A stretch of 64,000 bases of DNA from Ischnura elegans (GCF_921293095.1 NC_060254.1:4650001-4714000), one strand, 5' to 3'; positions 33,660 to 45,688 are shown, counted from the stretch's first letter. Translations and numbers: made by a program. The notes: generated by a model from the letters alone, not told the origin.

Positions 33660-35515
33660 GACTATGTAGCAGTTTATATCGCGACGGCATTGAGGCTTTA
33701 ACGACACAAACAAACAGCATTACCTTAGATAGCACAAAGCGGAGGAACTGGATCCCCACCGACAGTAAATAACTCCACACAAACTTTCCGGTTGCGACGT
33801 AAAACTGGCAAGTTCCAGGTCGACGCATGCGACAATCGTGTAATGCTGTGTTGCCATAAGCGGAAATCTTCTCTCGTTTTCAGGGCCGCAATGCGCGAGA
33901 ATTAGTAACGTCACGCCGAAAGCTCGCTGTCACCCGGTTCAAACGCAGGGAGCGTAGTGTCCACAGCGCATGGCAGGTTGTCAAGGCTAGCGGTCTTCCA
34001 GTCGTAGGATTGAGGGTGTTGAATAAACGCTCAAATTTTTCGACACAATGACCATCTAGATTTAGTTTCGAAAGTGGTCGCTGCAGCCAGTGGGAAGGCT
34101 AATTGGGTGGAAGGGGGACTAAGCAGTGACCGAGGGAGGGGAAACCAAGCCATTTGAGGAAAGTAAGCAAGCTGATGAGAAGTGGTGTCATATTTCAGGA
34201 GGGGGAGAGAAAAGGCCTGCGCTGGGGAAAGATGTTTTTTTCTTCAGGCAACATTCGTTCCCACGCTTTTCTGACCCATACGACCGCATGCGACGATGCT
34301 CGCCACAATGAATAGAAGTGCGCTAGCTACGAACGAAGATGAAAATTTCTGGGAAGGTATTATTATCAAGATTGAGATATTTTTCAGGTTTTAAGACGAA
34401 ATTCACGGCTATTTCCCGGTTTTTTCACGGTAGAGGAAATTCACGGCTAATTCACGGTTTTAAGGTTTTCACGGTTGAGTGGGAACCCTGGCGATCTAAG
34501 GGCCCATAGTTTGCATTGTCTACTTGCCTTTAATCATTATATCTTCTGCCTTTTATATATTACGTACATTGACGAATCCGGTGGTTTCACTGTCACAGTT
34601 AATACATGCACGAGGGGTTTCAAGGATTACGAGCAAATAACACAAAAAAATACCAGTAAATCACTATATTCTTAGACACATTCACACGCACATACACTCA
34701 ATCTTTCACGCACACAAACATACTTTCATTCTCTCATATCTCAATAAAATTATGTGAAAATATAATCATTTGAATAATTACTTCGCTGGAAACATCGAAG
34801 AGTATTTCAAATGCACGAAGCTAATAAAAAGTGAGCTTTAATTCAGCCAACTCCGTCATTAACTTGCAACAAAGTTAGTGGGGAAAAGCTTTCAATAACG
34901 CAGTATTCATTTACATTGGCACACAATATGAGAGAAAGAGAAAAATCAGCTGAATAAAATCTTTGCAAAATACAACACGGTAAATCAGTCGTCAGAAACA
35001 TGTAAACAAGTACGCAATTAATATCGTGTGTCAACTTTTTCTTCACTTTTTCGCAGCGTTCATTGCTAACACTCAAAATTTCAATGCCTTCACGTGGGTG
35101 TCAACTAATTCTTTTCCGCAATAAAGATTTCTGCTCGTACTTCATTATCTTTTAATTCCACAGATGGAAATGTCCAAACTTAAGGATACAATTTCTAATG
35201 TTTGAAAGTCGGAGTTGGGGTGCGTATGCTGTGTAACAAGCTGTATCCTACAGGAGTGAGCGCAACCACTTCCATTGCTCGAACTGCAAATTTTCACGTT
35301 GATTGGTGAACTGGGATTTATAAGCGATTTTTCTACAGAAATAAATGAAAATTCCTTCGAGGAATAATTAAAAAAATGGGTCACTTTATTTTGTTTAGCA
35401 CGTAAAAAACTCGATAACTATTCGATATTTTTTCTGCCATTGGGTATAAGAGCGAATATCTACTTCATCGCGCTCTTCATTCAAAAATTGATGTAATCAC
35501 TTGAAATACGGTTAC

Positions 35516-35575
35516 CACTTACGTAAGTACGGATTTACGTAAGTCGAGACATACGTAACTCGGGGGATGCCTGCA
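35516..35575 (-). repeat. Terminal fragment of a Tigger-like element
   Basis: On the minus strand from about 35573 it reads CAGGCATCCCCCGAGTTACG and continues with repeated TTACGTAAGT motifs, the style of pogo/Tigger ends. No matching opposite end was found. Confidence 0.4.
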
Positions 35576-35924
35576 GTTAATTTAGATCATTAATTAAGCG
35601 TGTACCTAGTGGAAATACGGTTTGAGACGTAATTTTTGCCGTCATAGGTTATCGGGCGATTGACTTCCAGGCAGAGGGTCTACACTAAAGCCTTCAAGGT
35701 TTCGGTATTCATGGGGGAGAAATGGAGCGGTGGCTGAGTTGCGTATGAATAGCATAAACACATAAAAGGGTCCGCTACAGAGTCTCAAACACAATGACTT
35801 CATTCCCTCCCAGCAGTTGTAGGCACTCTGCATCTCAAGTATACAGTGCAGCAGTTGCCCAGCAGTTGTTTCGATAGAGCCATACAGTGTAAAAACCAAG
35901 AGAACAATGGCAAAAAATAGGAAT

Positions 35925-36560
35925 GCGGATAGAAAAACCAAGAAGTTATCAAGAAAAACCATAAACCAAGAAGAGAAATTGAAAGAGGTCAATTTCTTTG
36001 AAAATTGAGAGTGTCAAAGCGATATTGCGTGGAAGTTTAAACTCACGATGCTTTATTCTGAATAAAGACAAAGTTAAACATCAGTGACCTCAGCCGTACC
36101 AACTTCAACCAAGCGGTCAACACTTACGGAAAGTTCATCGTGAATCTGTACAAAAAGACAGGGGTGGTAATCGCTCCGAGACATTTAGTGAAAGCTCCGG
36201 TTGGTTCCAGAGTTTTAAATGGCAGGTATTTTCAGTGCGGCAATATCAGGTGAATCTGAAAGTGTTGATAGTGCAGTCACCGCAACATTTTCTGATGAAC
36301 TCCAAGCAGTGATTGAAATTGGTTCCTTTCCCCCTCAACTAGTGTTGACGAGACAATATTGTTTTGGGAAAGAATGCAATCTCGTTCATTCATTATCAGG
36401 GAAGGAAAACTGGGTCAGGTTTCAAGGCATTAAGACTGTTTCACATATCTGCTAATGCCGTGGAGGACTTCAAATTAAAATGATTTATCATTCACAAACT
36501 CTGCGAGCAATGAAATGGTATTCAAATTAGCACTAGCCTGTTATTTGGATGAGCGACAAA
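35925..36560 (+). pseudogene. Decayed pogo/Tigger-type transposase
   Basis: Plus-strand pieces read KTINQEEKLKEVNFFE and ECQSDIAWKFKL (a CENP-B-type helix-turn-helix), then SGWFQSFK, and later NAVEDFKLK...FIIHKLCEQ. That last piece resembles the GNAxGDFKLKPLLIYHSENP part of the DDE domain. Frameshifts and stops interrupt it throughout, and the catalytic DETG region is not recoverable. It is an old copy of a family different from the intact Tigger at 40180. Confidence 0.55.
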
Positions 36561-36749
36561 GGGGCCTGGGTGACACAATAATGGTTTTTAGGCTGAATTG
36601 AAAATTCGTCAACTGCCTACAATGCATTACGAACCCCTGAGATAGCAAATGGTAGACCACACGCACAACAGGAGGGAATTTCAAAAGCACGTGCAAATTT
36701 TTTTTTACGAGTATAAAAGTCTTTGAATGCGTGCCCACTATCTTTAAAG

Positions 36750-38434
36750 TAGAGATGTGCGAATAGTATCCGCGAATACTCGAATACCTCGAATATTAGA
36801 AAGTATTCGATAATCGAGGTTTCGAATAGTTATGCGAAAAGTACCGCCTCGAATACCTCGAATACTTTGAATTTCGCGTCATACACTGTCGCACGCACGT
36901 CGTTGGTAGTTGACTCGGAAAAATGTAGAGAACTAGTCATTTAGTGCTCGCAGCGCCGTTTTACGCAAGTTGACGAATTACATCAAATTCGTGGATTTTA
37001 GCGGTGAAAAGAGTTCGAAGAGGGGAACCGAAAATGGTCGGGTGAAAAAATCCGAAAATCCCCGATTCCCCCCACCAGGAGAACCTCAGTGCCGTGGGAT
37101 AGCAACCTTAGAGCATTTCCCACGATCCGCTATCCCCCTCCATTCAGCACTCGCCTCACCCACTCTGACGCTTTACTCTTCTCCGAAATCAAACAAAAGG
37201 TCCCAGCTCGCGCAGGGATCGCATTATGAAGACCCCTGCTTCGAAAAAAATATCGAGTTACGAGAACAATAAAAACGTGTTTCACGCCCTCCCTCCTTTT
37301 CTCACCTACTGACCTTTTTCTGGCTACCTGCTTCGAAGTTCCCCATTTCTGGAGGTCAACTGCTGTGCGAGTACCGTGGGATACTTACATTAGCGCATTT
37401 CCCAAGATCCGGTATCCCTCTCCATTCAGCACTAGCTCCCCCCCCCCCTCTGAGGCTTTCCTCTTCTTCGAAATAAAAAAAAAAGTCACAGCTCGCGCAG
37501 GGATCATATTACGAAGACCTTAGCTTCGAAAAAATACCAAGTTACACGAGAACAATAGAAACGTGTTTCCGGCTCTCCCTTTTCTCCCCCACTGACCTTT
37601 TTTTTCCTACCAGCTTCGAAGTTCCCCATTTCTGTGGAGGTCAACCGCTGCATGAGTCATCTATTAGCACAAAAGGTGTCTAAGAATGACTTTCGTCAAT
37701 TGATGTTACACCTTTATTGAATTGAAATATTAGTATTGTGCGCGTAATTTCAAAAAGAATAAGACCAAACACGACGTATTTCTGAGTTTATTTAAGCATT
37801 TTACGCAAAGAAATAAATGTCAAAATACGACGGAGACTTAGCATTCTGGCGAAACTCGATAAGAGCAGCAGAGCTTCTCGGAAGTTGATGCGGTATTTTT
37901 TTCCGAAAGCATATATCAAGTTACAATTAATGAGTGGTGCTATAAATCTTAATTGTTACAGTCCCAGACAAATTTTTTTATATTTTCTCAGAATATTTGG
38001 TTTCTCCCTGATAGCAATTCCAATTCATCTTCTTATCTCGTGAGAACTCCCAAAGATGGACTGAAAATAATTGAAGAAAATCCGGTAGAATAGAGCTTGT
38101 ATTTTGCAAAATGCCTCAGATTGTCAGCTAGCACTTGGCAGCAGAAGTGGGGGTAAAGCGATGTTAGTTGAATTAATGATATGCCCAATTGTTTCCATAA
38201 AATTAAAATATTCATTAATCAGCTAAATTCCTGTTCGAATCATTTAAAGGAAATCAAAATTACTCCCCAAAATCTTGTGTTGCCTGCTGCATAGGCAACC
38301 GAGTCAAACATTCCAGCATTCATCATTTAGTATTCGAGGTATTCGAAATTCGAGGTATTCGAATATTCGAGCAATGATTTAATATTCGAATTCGATATTC
38401 GAATTCGAGAAATCTGCTATTCGACCCATCTCTA
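36750..38434. mobile_element. hAT-type non-autonomous element, palindromic 8-bp duplication
   Basis: The ends are TAGAGATGTGCGAATAG and, inverted, TAGAGATGGGTCGAATAG. The duplication CTTTAAAG (36742-36749 and 38435-38442) is perfect. The termini are full of TATTCGA/TCGAATA repeats. The interior has two tandem copies of the shared module (37080-37360 and 37370-37660). No transposase is visible. Confidence 0.85.
37080..37660. repeat. Shared ~280-bp module, two tandem copies
   Basis: Two diverged copies about 285 bases apart share ACGTGTTTC, CAGCTCGCGCAGGGATC, GGTATCC/CTATCC, CTCCATTCAGCACT and TTCGAAGTTCCCCATTTCTG. The module also occurs at 32860-33170 (inverted), and related versions lie at 46795-47035, 51310-51410 and 60170-60310. 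Confidence 0.7.
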
Positions 38435-38739
38435 CTTTAAAGACATTTTAAACTTTAAACAGTTTATATGAATAACGTTTTTTAAGGCTATTAACATGAA
38501 TATATCTGGTTTAGAGGAAATTCAATACCCAACACCACTGCTACCAGGAACGCATCCTATCTTCCCTATGTTAAAACGCTCTCATATAACGCAAATTTGT
38601 ATAGCGCAAAGACCCCAAGGAACGCATCCCTTGCGTTATACGAGGCATGGGTGTACATATTTCACACTTTTAGATGTTTAAATGACGATATCTATTTTTT
38701 GAGATTAAATGAAAAGTGAAAAATTTCAAGCGCACGAAA

Positions 38740-39168
38740 ATGCGATGGTTAATTATGGCTGATGGGAAAAGCCTGTGCAACATCTAGCTGTTTCTGTGTG
38801 AGGCCACCTGGGTACGAGGCTATGACCGCTGCTACGATGCAGGCTGCTTGCTGCCAAGCATGGCGGTAGCGTAGAGTACCCTGCTAGCAAGTAGCGCTTG
38901 GTTTAAATAAGGATTATAAATTCCCTATCAAACGAAGGAAACTTTCCGACCTTACGCAGTTTTAATAGGTTATTATTAAGATGTTTCCCTGAGCTCTGTG
39001 CTTCATGCATGCATTGGTAATCTCAGATGACGTAAAACTCCTACCTACTCGTATAGCATCTAGTGATGTCATGTGGAGTGGCATCGCATGGCTGCCAATC
39101 TGGCCTTTTTCAAATGAGGTTAAAAGTGACCATTAACAGTGGTCTAAACTGGGATTTCTAAAACCAAA
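38740..39168 (+). repeat. Interspersed repeat, copy 2
   Basis: The longest alignable copy relative to 838-1312. It ends at TTTCTAAAACCAAA, immediately followed by the TA and terminus of a Tigger-like end, so a Tigger-type element appears to have inserted at this point. Confidence 0.7.
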
Positions 39169-39170
39169 TA

Positions 39171-39370
39171 CAGTGGAACTTGGTTAGTACGTTCCTCCTT
39201 AGTACGTTTTCCTCCTTAGTACAGGGATTTCCCTCGGTCCCGGTACCATCCGAACAAAATACAGGTAAAGGCATTTGGTTAGTATGTTTGAAAAAATTGC
39301 GCTTTCCTGGTTAGTACGCTCAATTGCTTGCCGTGACGCAACCCGCAATTCGTTCTCTAGTATCTTCTTA
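39171..39370 (+). repeat. Left end of a Tigger-like element
   Basis: Starts CAGTGGAACTTGGTTAGTAC after a TA and repeats GGTTAGTACG-type motifs with a CGGTCCCGG segment, as in pogo/Tigger ends. The right end was not found before the intact Tigger at 40180. Confidence 0.5.
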
Positions 39371-40179
39371 AGGGTCGCAAAAGTCTAAATTCATGATTTA
39401 ATTTATTATTATTAGCCATTAACATTCTTCCATTCGTTCCACATCTCTTTCTTCGACCGTAATTTATCCAAATGCATTTCTGAATTCTTGTGATGTGCTG
39501 AATAATAAAATGCGGCCATTTTTCGGGAATGCCTGACTATGAAAAACTACAGCCAATACGAAGCCCCAACTTTCCCCACCCCAAGCTCCTCGCCTTCTGT
39601 TGCCTTTTGAGCGCTTGGGAGTGCCCACTTCTGCGCACAAAGTTCGTGAGTGGGCCATTGTTGCTATTGCACGAGTTATCATGATGAAGAAATGAGTCTT
39701 AACGGTCTTAGACGATTTCCACATTATCTAAAGCAGTACTGCTCCATACACTCGACGTCGTGCGTATTTACTTGACTACTGTTGCGGGAGCAGACGATCC
39801 TCTGGATCTCCACGCGAAGCTCAGCTTAAAAACACTTGATTTCGGAAAGAAAGCAGACGACATTAGACAAATTTTGAAAGTAAATTTCAACTGTTTAATA
39901 TAAAATTTTCTTGCAATTACGTCGCAATCTAATAATCTTGCGTGTCATCAATCGATATATCGATCGATTTTACTATCGATATGGTATCATTCCAGAAGCG
40001 AATGTCTACGGCTGTTGCCGTAATTTTAAAGTCAATATAAGTTTTCCCAATTTTTATGATGCTTAAAAAACCAGTTGACTTACTCCGGGTTGTTGTTATA
40101 TTCTACGAGTATGCTGTGAGAAAGGAAATGACTTGTCTTCGCTTGTCTGAGCTTCACTCGTCCTCGTTCTGTTAATATA

Positions 40180-43016
40180 CAGTAGAACCTCGCTTTTACG
40201 CCCCCGCAATATACGTTTTCCCGCAATTTACGACATTTTCGTCAAGTCCCGATGATTTAAGTATCTCTACAATGTTAAGTCTTCCCCGCATTTACGCTAA
40301 CGAAATTTCAAATGACCCGCTATTTACGCCAAAGGGAACATGGCGGATAGCGCACCGTAATCAAGAAGAAAGAGAGTTAGCGATTGGAGGTAGGGATAAA
40401 CTTTTTGCAAGAAGGTTGTAAATATAGGAAAAGAAGTTGTATTTACAACCTCCTCGCCTTTTTTGGCATACCTGTCACTAGCGCCATTATCATTAATACG
40501 GCCTCTTTGAACTTCTAGAATAATTCCTTCATCATTTGTTTCTGACCACTCGCGGGATTTCCTAAGACAGGTTGTTTGCGAAGTTTTAATTTCATTCCAT
40601 TTGTTGGTGGTAAGTATTGTAGGTTTTCCACTTCACTTGTAAGCATCGTAGTTACGAATATAGACGCTATGTTTATATTCGTGGTCGTTCTCGTGATGAT
40701 CCACGCACTGGGTGTTCTCCTTCGCGTACATTATTACCAAGTTCTTCGATTAATTTTCATCATCATTAGTCAACAATCCTAAGATTGGTTTGACGCTTTT
40801 TGACGATAATATTGACGATTAATTTAAAAGTTGTTTTAATCGTAATCTCTTTTTCCCTGCTTCTTTTTGTGACAGCATCTATAAACGCGAATCAAATACG
40901 GAATGGCCCAGAAACGAGAGAGGAAAACTTTTTCAATAGAAGATAAAATAAGAATTTTGGGAGGAGTTGACTCGCATGTAGGTTCACGCGTTTCCCTTGC
41001 CAAAGAACTTGGGATTCCAGTGTCCACATTAAACACTGCTGTTAAAACTCGCAAAAACATAGAAACCAGTGCAGTGGAATGCGGACCCAGTGCAAAGAGG
41101 CGAAAATATGTGAAGTACTCGAAATATGATAGACTAGAAGAAATTTTAAAAGAATGGTTTCAGTGCACCAGGTCCTCTAACATACCCATCAGCGGAGTTA
41201 TTCTGAAGGAAAAAGCGCAACATGTGGCAATGAGGCTGGGAATTGAAGACTTCAAGGCTTCAAACGGATGGTTAAGCAGGTTTAAGACTAGGCATAATGT
41301 TGTATACAAAACAATTTGTGGTGAGTCCAATAGTGTTGATCCCCAAACAGTGGCACAGTGGAAGGAACATTGTTTAAGTGAGCATACAGAAGGGTATGCT
41401 CCAAAAGACATTTTCAATTTAGATGAGACAGGCCTTTTTTTCAATACACTTCCCCATAAGACTTTAGAGTTTAGAGGTGAATCTTGCCATGGTGGAAAGC
41501 ATAGCAAAGCTCGTTTAACAGTATTGTTTGGCGCTAATGCTAATGGTAGTGAAAAGTTGAGGCCATTTGTCATTGGAAAATCCAAAAATCCCAGATGTTT
41601 TAAAAATATCAAGACATATCCCACAACTTATGCCGCTAATACCAAAGCTTGGATGACGTCACATTTATTTCAGGAACAAATGCAGGCTCTAGATGCCAAG
41701 ATGGGTGGACAAAACCGAAAAATTGTAGTATTTTTAGACCAATGCCCAGCCCACCCAAAAAATATGAATTTGAGGAATATAAAACTGGTGTTCTTCCCAC
41801 CAAATTGTACCAGCCAATTACAGCCATTAGATTTAGGGATAATCCATGTATTCAAATCCAACTACCGCAGGATTCTAGTGAGAAAAGCAATTAATCTTAT
41901 AGATAGTGGGAGGGACACTAAGAACTTCAAAGTATCTGTTTTAGATGCACTACACTACGTAGCACGAGCATGGAAAGAAGTTGATGAGGGCACAATTGCA
42001 AATTGTTTTAAAAAAGCAGGATTTAGTTTTTCAGAAGACTGCAACTTTGAACAGGACTATGAAGAATCATTAGAAGAAGGGAGAGGTGGTAATATAGCAT
42101 TGGGAGCCGATGATCAGTTGTCATTATTTGGAGATGAAATAAGTTTTTCAGACTTTGTGGGAGTGGATGAGATGTTATCAACATGTAAGTCACTTACTAT
42201 TGATGAAGCTATTGACGTGCATGACAGTGATGAGACAGCAAGTGAGGAGGATGATGATGATACAGAAATGCCAAAAGAAAGCACAATCAATGCTATGTCT
42301 GCTGTCAGTGCACTGAGGCAACATTTATCAACTGTTGCAGGAAATGAGAAAGAATTAGAGCTGTTGGACGTAATAGAAAAAAAGAGTAGAAATAATTTGC
42401 ACTAATAAAATGACTAAGCAAACAAAGATAATGGAATATTTCCAGAAGAAGGCTAGTTAAAAGAACATATTGTAATGGTGCTTCTTTTTTCATCACTTAA
42501 TTCACCCCAGAATGTTTAATAAATTCTGTGATATATATTTAATTGCTTTAAATTTTGAGAAGACTTAGGAGAGTTTAAGTTGATACATATTGTTTTTAAT
42601 TAAATGTTAAATGGATTTTAAGTCAAATATTTTTGTTTAGTTTGTCCAAAGGTTAAAATATTTTTACTTTAGAAGATTCTTTTATGTTTATGGAGCTAAT
42701 GGAAAATGTTTATCCGTATTTATCAGTATTTACTTATTTATCGTCCTGTGTTAAAGGATCTCTTTCAGAAGACTGATGTTTTGTATGATCTACCTCACTG
42801 AGAATTCAGTACTAATAAAGAATTTTTTGTTATCATAATTTAAGGTTTTGTACTTACTATTCATTTAGAACATGATTCATATGAAAAATAGAACATTTAA
42901 CTATATATAAGGGGTTATTTTTCATTAAATTGTGCCTAACCTCGATTTTACACTTTCCCGCGATTTACACTTTTTTCCCTTGTCCCCCTCAAAAGTGTAA
43001 AAGAGGGGTTTTACTG
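40180..43016 (+). mobile_element. Complete Tigger/pogo-type DNA transposon (2837 bp)
   Basis: The ends are CAGTAGAACCTCGCTTTTAC and, inverted, CAGTAAAACCCCTCTTTTAC, flanked by TA on both sides (40178-40179 and 43017-43018). Subterminal regions repeat CCCGCAATTTAC and GTGTAAA motifs. It carries one full-length transposase gene. Structure and open frame suggest a potentially active copy. It sits in gene B intron 3, in the opposite orientation to the gene. Confidence 0.93.
40903..42405 (+). CDS. Tigger/pogo-like transposase, intact, 500 aa
   Basis: The open frame starts MAQKRERKTFSIEDKIRILG. Residues 1-60 form a pogo/CENP-B N-terminal helix-turn-helix (SLAKELGIPVSTLNT). Residues about 70-140 form the second CENP-B-type DNA-binding domain (ASNGWLSRFKTRHNV). 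The DDE catalytic domain follows with D174 in FNLDETGLFF, D279 in VVFLDQCPAHP and D310 in QLQPLDLG, so the DDD triad is complete. The tail (about 435-460) is acidic (SDETASEEDDDDTE). The length is normal for the family and there is no internal stop. It cuts and pastes elements with the matching ends at TA dinucleotides. Confidence 0.93.
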   Translation: MAQKRERKTFSIEDKIRILGGVDSHVGSRVSLAKELGIPVSTLNTAVKTRKNIETSAVECGPSAKRRKYVKYSKYDRLEEILKEWFQCTRSSNIPISGVILKEKAQHVAMRLGIEDFKASNGWLSRFKTRHNVVYKTICGESNSVDPQTVAQWKEHCLSEHTEGYAPKDIFNLDETGLFFNTLPHKTLEFRGESCHGGKHSKARLTVLFGANANGSEKLRPFVIGKSKNPRCFKNIKTYPTTYAANTKAWMTSHLFQEQMQALDAKMGGQNRKIVVFLDQCPAHPKNMNLRNIKLVFFPPNCTSQLQPLDLGIIHVFKSNYRRILVRKAINLIDSGRDTKNFKVSVLDALHYVARAWKEVDEGTIANCFKKAGFSFSEDCNFEQDYEESLEEGRGGNIALGADDQLSLFGDEISFSDFVGVDEMLSTCKSLTIDEAIDVHDSDETASEEDDDDTEMPKESTINAMSAVSALRQHLSTVAGNEKELELLDVIEKKSRNNLH

Positions 43017-43683
43017 TATATAGGATAAATCACAGGAGATAGACGCCGTAATCATGGAATCGTCTTCGGGAAATCTATGAAAAATTGCGATTTTTATTCA
43101 CATGGTATAGTTTTTCAATGTAGCGCTCATTTTCTTGATTTTAAATGTGAAAAGAGTTCAGGAAGGCGATCCTATGAGAACTACCGATATTAATTGTAAT
43201 TATGACGACTTTTTCAATGATTGCCATAACCCCGACAGCTATATTATATTACTGCATAACAATGAAAACCAGCTATTCTCACTGAGACAGGTCGTTGCTT
43301 TGAAAAATCTCCACATTAAAATTCCACAGTAACCCAAATTCACTAAATGGCTCGAAATGAGGTAAGATGTTGCTCAAAGAACAAAAGAAGGAGAAGTACG
43401 ATTGCCAACCAGATAAACTTAACATTCCCATAAATATGCAATTTATCGACCCATGCCCCAGTTACCCCGGAGCACGTTACCTTTTTAATTGCATGTAATT
43501 GTATTTCCTACAAAACCATCTCAAAAAATTCATGCTAATAGGATTTTTCTCTGGGATAGGTCGACATTTAGCATGAAAAAGAGCCAAAACATGTATTTCG
43601 GAAAAAGCAAGTAAAGTTCGCAAGACCAAGTAAACTTCACTCCATCTTGTTCTCGTGGTTTGCAAAAATTCACGCATACACAG

Positions 43684-44290
43684 TAGGGTGGGCCGAAAAA
43701 AGGTTTTTTTTCCTTTGTTGAAAGGTTGAATTTCTTGTTTTAAATAGCTCCACAGGTACGTAATTCGTCATTATGATTGATGATAATTTAAAATAATTCA
43801 CCTTATTTTTACTTTTTGTGGGATTATTAACTACCATATGAAGACTTGCTAAAAACTTAAATTCAATCGAAATAAATATCATTTTAACTGCGATTTAGCC
43901 CCCAAAATGGAATTTTAGAAACGTATGCAAAAATGAGTTTTGTTGTGCGGGTGGTCTATACTACAATTTTGTTGTTAACTCATAGACATTGTTTGAACCG
44001 TATATTTTGTCAAATAAACTTCAAATTTCATTTTTATAAACTATAAACATGTATACACTCTTTGATATTATCCATTATCCCATATTTTCATTAAATTCGT
44101 CTTCATAGCCGTTTTATTCTGAAATCAGCCTGATTTTTCACAAAATTTTAAACTTTAGAGCTCGGGCGGCAGTGGTTAATATTATCCGATTTGAAAAAAA
44201 ATTTGTTTGCGAGATCCTTATATCTTTTCGCAACTTTCCCGCATAGGGCAAATTTGATCAGGAAAAAAAACCTTTTTTCGGCCTACCCTA
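43684..44290. mobile_element. 607-bp hAT-type MITE
   Basis: The inverted ends TAGGGTGGGCCGAAAAAAGG are near perfect for about 30 bases. The flanking octamers are ATACACAG (43676-43683) and ATGCACAG (44291-44298), one mismatch. There is no coding capacity. Confidence 0.8.
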
Positions 44291-44512
44291 ATGCACAGTC
44301 CTCATCAAGTATAGCTTACGGAGATGGAATGATTTATTGGGAGGTGTTTTTCAGGTTCTAATGCATCACTTCAAAGCATGTACAGTCCTCATCAAGAGTT
44401 TTTATTTATCACTATCCAAAACCAAACCATTAACCCAACTGCCCTGACCTGCAGAGCAACGCTCGACCGCAAAATATACCCCATCGAGCCAACTATGTAC
44501 ACACACACTTAC

Positions 44513-44677
44513 ACCTCTCAAAATTGACAGCTGAGGACCGTAGAGTTCTTGCAGCATCAGGTGAGACGTGCTGAGCGTTTGGCTCACATTCTTGCCAGCT
44601 GAACTCCCACCATCTTTATCCTTGATGGAGCAGTAGCCATCAATGGCAGCCTGATAATTTTTCTCCTCAAATTTCAC
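44513..44677 (-). CDS. dsRBD protein gene B, linker exon
   Basis: Fifty-five codons between the acceptor TATGGCAG and the donor GTAAGT at 44512, phase 0 on both sides. It reads VKFEEKNYQAAIDGYCSIKD, a glycine/serine-rich stretch, then VSQTLSTSHLMLQELYGPQL. This region links dsRBD2 to the third domain. The predicted helix around HLMLQEL may help in partner binding. It has no similarity I can name beyond its position in the gene. The intact frame and exact phase fit support it. Confidence 0.8.
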
Positions 44678-44979
44678 CTGCCATAATAAAAATAAAAGTA
44701 ATGATAACCAAGGAAAAGACCATCGTCCAGAAAGTCACTGAGGAATAAAACATCAGGTTCACACTCATTCCAACAGCACAACTGAATAAATAGCATAACA
44801 GAATAACATGACTTGAATAGAATAGCAAGAAAAATGTGGACAGATATGAAAGCACGTCACCCAAACTCTCCAATTGCAAGGTACATAACGTACATAAGAA
44901 ACGTACATAAAACGAGGAAGAGGCAGGAGAGAATTAACATTAATCTTCAAAATAAACACATTGAAAAACTTAGAAATTA

Positions 44980-45688
44980 CGTCAGCAGACTCCCGATTAT
45001 CCGGCTACGGTTTATCCGGGTTCCGGATTATCCGTACATGTTTTCACTCTCGCTCAATTCTTCTGCGATCTTTATAAAAAAATAAAACTGAACATAAAAT
45101 CACCAGAATCACTCCATTATAATATGTACCAGGATACACTGCAGTCATTATTTCCCTTCGTAAAACGGAAGCAATCAGACCCAAGCTGCATTCACGGGAG
45201 CACCGTGTTCCTGTTTTCCAAGCCTCACAGAGTATGACCGCGCTCCATGATCACGGACACATGTCCCGCAGCAGTTGCAACGCGGGCAACTTGGGCGAAA
45301 TGCGACTACGTGGCATGGAGCCTGACAGTGTAGTTTCCGACGTCACGCAATGGTTTTGAAGCATTTGTGCAAACCACTTTTCAGTATCCGTTATCACACA
45401 GCCACGGATGTGTGGTTTTCGAAACCAGGCCTTACATGGAGCATTAATTATACGAGTAAAAGCATATTGTCGCCGATAAAAAGACCGCGAACTGGCGAAG
45501 AAAGCTTTCAATGAGTCCGGGAAGCACTCTTAAATAACAGAATAACTGCATAAATAATAATATATTGTTTGTTTTACGTAAATTATGAACATTGCAAGAC
45601 ATTTGAGAGAAAGTTTGGATAATCCGCGTTTTTCGATGATTCGTGTCGTATCTCCCCATCATTAGTCCGGATAATCGGGAGTGTATTG
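44980..45688. mobile_element. 709-bp Tigger-like MITE
   Basis: The ends carry ACTCCCGATTATCCGG in inverted orientation (about 44989-45004 and 45667-45684), flanked by TA (44978-44979 and 45689-45690). More ATCCGG motifs occur subterminally (about 45008-45032). No transposase. It is an internally deleted relative of pogo/Tigger elements. Confidence 0.7.

Larger units (their letters stand above)
30884..34490. mobile_element. 3.6-kb DNA transposon with 5-bp target duplication
   Basis: The ends are CAGGGTTCCCACTCTACC and, inverted, CAGGGTTCCCACTCAACC. The five bases GCGAT occur on both sides (30879-30883 and 34491-34495). The subterminal regions are full of TTCACGG repeats (30910-31010 and 34385-34475). 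The terminal sequence resembles hAT ends, but the duplication is five rather than eight bases. No transposase is recognisable. The interior contains copy 1 of the shared module (32860-33170), diverged Tigger-like ends, and the hairpin at 33606-33659. Confidence 0.8.
29532..44512 (-). other. Gene B intron 3 (15 kb, transposon-rich)
   Basis: Bounded by GTAAGT at 44512 and TTTCAG before 29531. It holds the element at 30884-34490, a decayed pogo-type transposase (35925-36560), the hAT element at 36750-38434, a retroposon copy, a Tigger-like end, the intact Tigger transposon and the hAT MITE at 43684-44290. About 29.6-30.8 kb and 34.5-35.5 kb show nothing recognisable. Confidence 0.75.

Noticed and set aside
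35642..35992. 116-codon minus-strand frame with hydrophobic stretches
   Set aside because: Looks membrane-like because it is the complement of A-rich sequence that overlaps the start of the decayed pogo transposase on the plus strand.
41160..41624. 154-codon minus-strand open frame
   Set aside because: A shadow on the opposite strand of the intact Tigger transposase gene.
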